Source: Kutzneria sp. 744 (GTDB lineage: Bacteria; Actinomycetota; Actinomycetes; Mycobacteriales; Pseudonocardiaceae). Taken from it: a DNA stretch of 64,000 nt. The notes below the pieces were generated by a model. It was not told the DNA's origin and did not search any database. It was given only the letters and a program-made list of their open reading frames with translations. The position numbers were made by a program, and so were the translations under genes. Below are positions 61,295 to 64,000 of the stretch, in pieces (position 1 is the first letter of the stretch; each line of letters starts with the position of its first letter). Where the stretch lies: positions 9,651,547 to 9,715,546 of the forward strand of contig NZ_KK037166.1 of the NCBI RefSeq assembly GCF_000568255.1, written 5' to 3'.

Positions 61295-62158
61295 TCACTT
61301 TGGCTCCGGGCACGCTGGTAACCTACGAGAACGATCTGACAGGGTGTCCCGCAAATGCAACTCCCAACCCGGGTGCCCGTAGACCGGCAATTCAATGTGT
61401 GGTAGCAGCAGCGCGACCACCCGCCCGGGCGCGGCCGGCCGGCTCACCTCCGGCTGCCGTGCCGGGTAGACCAGCACCGGCGGCAGGCTCGGATCGACCA
61501 GCGCCAGCGGCGTGCGCCGGCAGAAGTAGGACGGCACCAGCAGCACACCGCGGCCGTCCAGGTGCAGGTCCCGGTCCACCGGGTAGGGCGCGACGAGCGC
61601 GTCGCCGTCCCAGCGCATGAACGGTTGGAAGCCGGCCAGCATCGCCTCGGTGCCGCCGTCCAGCACGGTGCGGGCCCGTAGTCCGCGGTCGGCCTCCACC
61701 TGCCGGCCGACCTCGGTCCACCGGGGTGCGATGGCCATGCGGTGATACTGGCGCAGGGTGTCGCCGAGCATATCCAGTTCGCCGTCACGGCCATCGGCGA
61801 TGTCGATTGCCCACGGCGGCAGGGTGGCCAATTTCGTGAGCGCTTCCAGATCGGCGCGACGTCGTTTGCGTGGCGTGCCGAGCACCGTTTCGATGCCGTC
61901 GTCGACATCGGTCGAATCGGGCGTCATGAAATCGGGGAAATAACCGAGCGGTGGCACCAGTCGAGCCAATGGCCGGGGCAGTCGCCCGGCCGCCCGCAGC
62001 GCCTGTCTGGTCGCCGCCTGCCAGTCGGCCAGGTCGCTGTCCACGTGCCGGCTGCGCAGTTGATGCAGGCTGAGCACCAGTTCCCACATCGCCAGCGGCC
62101 CTGCCGCCACTCTGGTCCGCGCCAGGTCCGCGCCGGTGAAGAACACACGCAGCGTCAA
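61295..62158 (-). CDS. ArsR-like winged-helix regulator lacking its normal C-terminal HTH
   Basis: 287 residues. The first about 240 match the actinobacterial ArsR-type family with a long N-terminal DUF5937-like domain (FFTGADLARTRVAAGPLAMW, RGVLLVPSYFCRRTPLALVD, PPVLVYPAR). The family's HTH, usually starting with LLGRTRAAVL after the VALL strand, is missing. At VVALL the sequence switches to LPHIELPVYGHPGWELHLRD..., encoded by the atypical low-G+C DNA. The protein probably cannot bind DNA. This looks like a 3' truncation by insertion, deletion or assembly join at about 61405. Confidence 0.6.
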   Translation of the reverse strand: MTLRVFFTGADLARTRVAAGPLAMWELVLSLHQLRSRHVDSDLADWQAATRQALRAAGRLPRPLARLVPPLGYFPDFMTPDSTDVDDGIETVLGTPRKRRRADLEALTKLATLPPWAIDIADGRDGELDMLGDTLRQYHRMAIAPRWTEVGRQVEADRGLRARTVLDGGTEAMLAGFQPFMRWDGDALVAPYPVDRDLHLDGRGVLLVPSYFCRRTPLALVDPSLPPVLVYPARQPEVSRPAAPGRVVALLLPHIELPVYGHPGWELHLRDTLSDRSRRLPACPEPK

Positions 62159-62409
62159 TTCAGCCCCCTATGACGGCCACGGCGATCGCTCCCCAGCATC
62201 GGGCCGCGGTTCAGCTCCCCAAAACCCCGAAAAGGATAGAACAACACCGCTCGGAGGGGGAAGCGCTGCCTCGTGACTGCTCTCACGGCGGTTCCGGGCC
62301 ACCGCCACCTGCCGTTTTCGGCACCGGCCGAAATCGCGTGCGTCGCGGGCCGGTCACTACCGAGGCTATGGCCACCGCAGTACGACGAGGGCGGCGTGGG
62401 AGAGGGAGT

Positions 62410-63801
62410 ATGAGCGGATCCAGACGACTGTCGAGATGGGTGCGGGCGGCCGGGATGGCGGTGGCCGTCGTCCTCGGCGCGACCGGTATCGCCGCGCTGC
62501 CGGCCCAGGCGGCGACCACCACCGACGTGGTCAACCTGGCGCTGGCCAACGTGGGCGGCATGGCCTGTGGCACCAACAGCGCGGCGGCCACGGCTTCTAC
62601 GGCAGCTGCACCCGGCAACGGCGGCCAGCCCGAGTACTGGTGCGCCGACTTCGTGAAGTGGTTGTGGGCCAACAGCGGCGTCGCCGACCTCAACGGCCTG
62701 ACCGCCGCCGCCCGCAGCTTCTACGTGTACGGCGCGAACCGCGGCATCCTGTCCGGCACGCCGACGGTCGGCGCGGCGGTGGTGTTCTCCAACAACCGCG
62801 GGGACACCAGCGCCGGTGGTGGCGGCATCCACCACGTCGCCGTGGTCAGCAAGGTCAACGGCGACGGCACCATCGAGACGATCAGCGGCGACTGGGGCGG
62901 CCAGTCCGGCACCGAGGCGCACTTCGCCAGCACCTCGCACGTCATCCACAACACGCCGGCCTTCGCCGGCGGCGTCGGCTCGTACTCGTCGACGATGAAG
63001 ATGTACGTGGAGGGCTACATCCCGCCGCCCGGCGTCGGCACCGGCTCCACCCGCTCCGCCTTCTCCGAGGGGCGCGGGATCCTGTACTACCCGCAGGGCG
63101 ACGGTCGTCTGCTGTGGTACGACCACACCGGTTATCTGAGTGGTACTCAGGATTGGACCGGCAACTCCGGGACTCAGGTGAGCCAGGGCTGGAACGAGTA
63201 CAGCACGGTCTTCTCGGGTGGCAACGGGGTCGTCTACGGGATCAGCCCGAACGGTGATCTCCACTGGTACAAGAACACCGGCTACCTGTCCGGCACGACC
63301 GACTGGGCGGCCAACTCCGGCGTGGTGGTCAGCCACGGCTGGAACGAGTTCCGCGAGGTGTTCGCCGAGGGCGACGGCATCCTGTACGGCATCACCCAGG
63401 ACGGCCGGATGATCTGGTACCACCACACCGGCTACCTGACCGGAACCGCCGACTGGACAAGCAATTCCGGCGCCCAGGTGAGCCAGGGCTGGGACGAGTT
63501 CAGCCACGTCGTCGGCGGCAGCGACGGCATCATCTACGGCGTCGACGCCGACGGCCACCTGCTCTGGTACGACCATACCGGCTACAAGTCCGGCACGCCC
63601 GACTGGACCGCGAACTCGGCGGCGCAGGTCAGCCAGGGCTGGGACGCGTTCGCGCACATCTTCTCCGGCGGCAACGGAATTCTCTACGCGGTCAGCCAGA
63701 ACGGCGACCTGCACTGGTACGACCACACCGGCTACCACGCCGGCACCCCCGCCTGGACCGGCAACTCCAGCGCCTTGGTCAGCCACGGCTGGAACAACTG
63801 A
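62410..63801 (+). CDS. Secreted CHAP-domain peptidoglycan hydrolase fused to tachylectin-2-like propeller
   Basis: 463 residues. Signal peptide (to about ALPAQAA), then a CHAP/NlpC-like amidase domain with Cys78 in EYWCADFVKWLW and His in GGIHHVAVV. Residues of about 215-463 hold five similar ~47-residue units (LLWYDHTGYLSGTQDWTGNS, then QVSQGWNEF) forming a five-bladed tachylectin-2-like propeller that should bind GlcNAc/GalNAc sugars. It may bind cell walls or fungal surfaces and cut peptidoglycan. ATG at 62410 is preceded by GGGAGAGGGAG. A second tachylectin-like gene follows 13 bp later. Confidence 0.9.
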   Translation: MSGSRRLSRWVRAAGMAVAVVLGATGIAALPAQAATTTDVVNLALANVGGMACGTNSAAATASTAAAPGNGGQPEYWCADFVKWLWANSGVADLNGLTAAARSFYVYGANRGILSGTPTVGAAVVFSNNRGDTSAGGGGIHHVAVVSKVNGDGTIETISGDWGGQSGTEAHFASTSHVIHNTPAFAGGVGSYSSTMKMYVEGYIPPPGVGTGSTRSAFSEGRGILYYPQGDGRLLWYDHTGYLSGTQDWTGNSGTQVSQGWNEYSTVFSGGNGVVYGISPNGDLHWYKNTGYLSGTTDWAANSGVVVSHGWNEFREVFAEGDGILYGITQDGRMIWYHHTGYLTGTADWTSNSGAQVSQGWDEFSHVVGGSDGIIYGVDADGHLLWYDHTGYKSGTPDWTANSAAQVSQGWDAFAHIFSGGNGILYAVSQNGDLHWYDHTGYHAGTPAWTGNSSALVSHGWNN

Positions 63802-63814
63802 CGAGGAAACGATC

Positions 63815-64000
63815 ATGACTATCAAAGCCTTGGCCAGACGTGGCCTCACCACGGCCGGCGCTTTCCTGCTGGCCGCCCTCATCGCCGTGCTGCCGATCGT
63901 CGCCAGTGGACGGGCCTTCGCGGCCGGCGGCGCGGACCGAACCAATGTGATCGCGGCCGGCGATGGCGTGCTCTACAGCGTGCAGTCCGACGGGGATCTG
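63815..64000 (+). CDS. Secreted tachylectin-like protein, N-terminal part
   Basis: The window ends after 62 residues. A signal peptide (FLLAALIAVLPIVASGRAFA) precedes RTNVIAAGDGVLYSVQSDGD, the beginning of a tachylectin-type blade. It lies 13 bp after the CHAP-tachylectin gene with GAGGAAA before its ATG and is probably the second gene of a lectin operon. Confidence 0.7.
   Translation, partial: MTIKALARRGLTTAGAFLLAALIAVLPIVASGRAFAAGGADRTNVIAAGDGVLYSVQSDGDL

Overview
The window is about 70% G+C with dense, mostly short-spaced genes, many GTG starts and ATGA/GTGA overlaps. It carries a SARP/AfsR regulator, an ECF sigma factor with a CU044_5270-type partner, DUF4235, DUF6131 and Methyltransf_19 genes, and 2-methylisoborneol (2-MIB) genes. 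This fits a filamentous actinomycete, probably a pseudonocardial or streptomycete-like lineage. Genus cannot be fixed from sequence alone.

Layout. 0-3 kb: the start of a lactate 2-monooxygenase gene divergent from a PucR regulator, then a JAB/SnoaL/VOC three-gene operon. 3-5.4 kb: a secreted beta-helix glucanase. 5.4-18.3 kb: a membrane-tethered NACHT ATPase divergent from a DUF4132 - MoxR AAA+ - DUF5682 - VWA - SWIM operon, the actinobacterial counterpart of the E. coli yehI-L-M-P-Q set. Two 77-bp tandem repeats, each a micro-ORF coupled by GTGA overlaps, sit inside this operon. 18-25 kb: DUF1905, a membrane protein, a SARP regulator, GNAT, PPOX, and the ECF sigma pair. 25-30.5 kb: a poly-gamma-glutamate type locus (pgsB, pgsC, a Cache/HAMP-like membrane protein, an NlpC/P60 homologue with Ser in place of the catalytic Cys, and a divergent exported hydrolase-like protein). 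30.5-36 kb: two methyltransferases, a P450 coupled to a secreted alpha/beta hydrolase, small membrane proteins and a HAD phosphatase.

36-47 kb: an exo-beta-glucosaminidase (GH2), a broken Rid gene, GNAT, TetR, an SDR with a MerR-type promoter, DinB, and an MFS plus GH3 operon behind a LacI-type operator. 46.8-52 kb: a GntR-controlled alpha-keto-acid dehydrogenase locus that is badly decayed (an E1-alpha/E1-beta fusion remnant, an internally deleted E2, a frameshifted VOC gene and a frameshifted ThDP enzyme). 52-58.5 kb: an unknown protein, GT2, SDR, a FAD monooxygenase/TetR divergent pair and an HSP90-like ATPase. 58.8-61 kb: GPP methyltransferase and 2-MIB synthase facing each other, with no encapsulin gene between them. 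61-64 kb: an ArsR-like protein lacking its HTH end, then a CHAP-tachylectin protein and a second tachylectin-like protein running off the edge.

Cautions. At least six loci contain single-base indels or nonsense changes, so part of the apparent decay may be sequencing error. Two stretches (about 35.98-36.31 kb and 61.18-61.40 kb) have near-50% G+C, no coding structure, and each touches the 3' end of a neighbouring gene. They may be foreign DNA, decayed DNA or assembly joins. No rRNA, tRNA, CRISPR array or complete insertion sequence was recognised.
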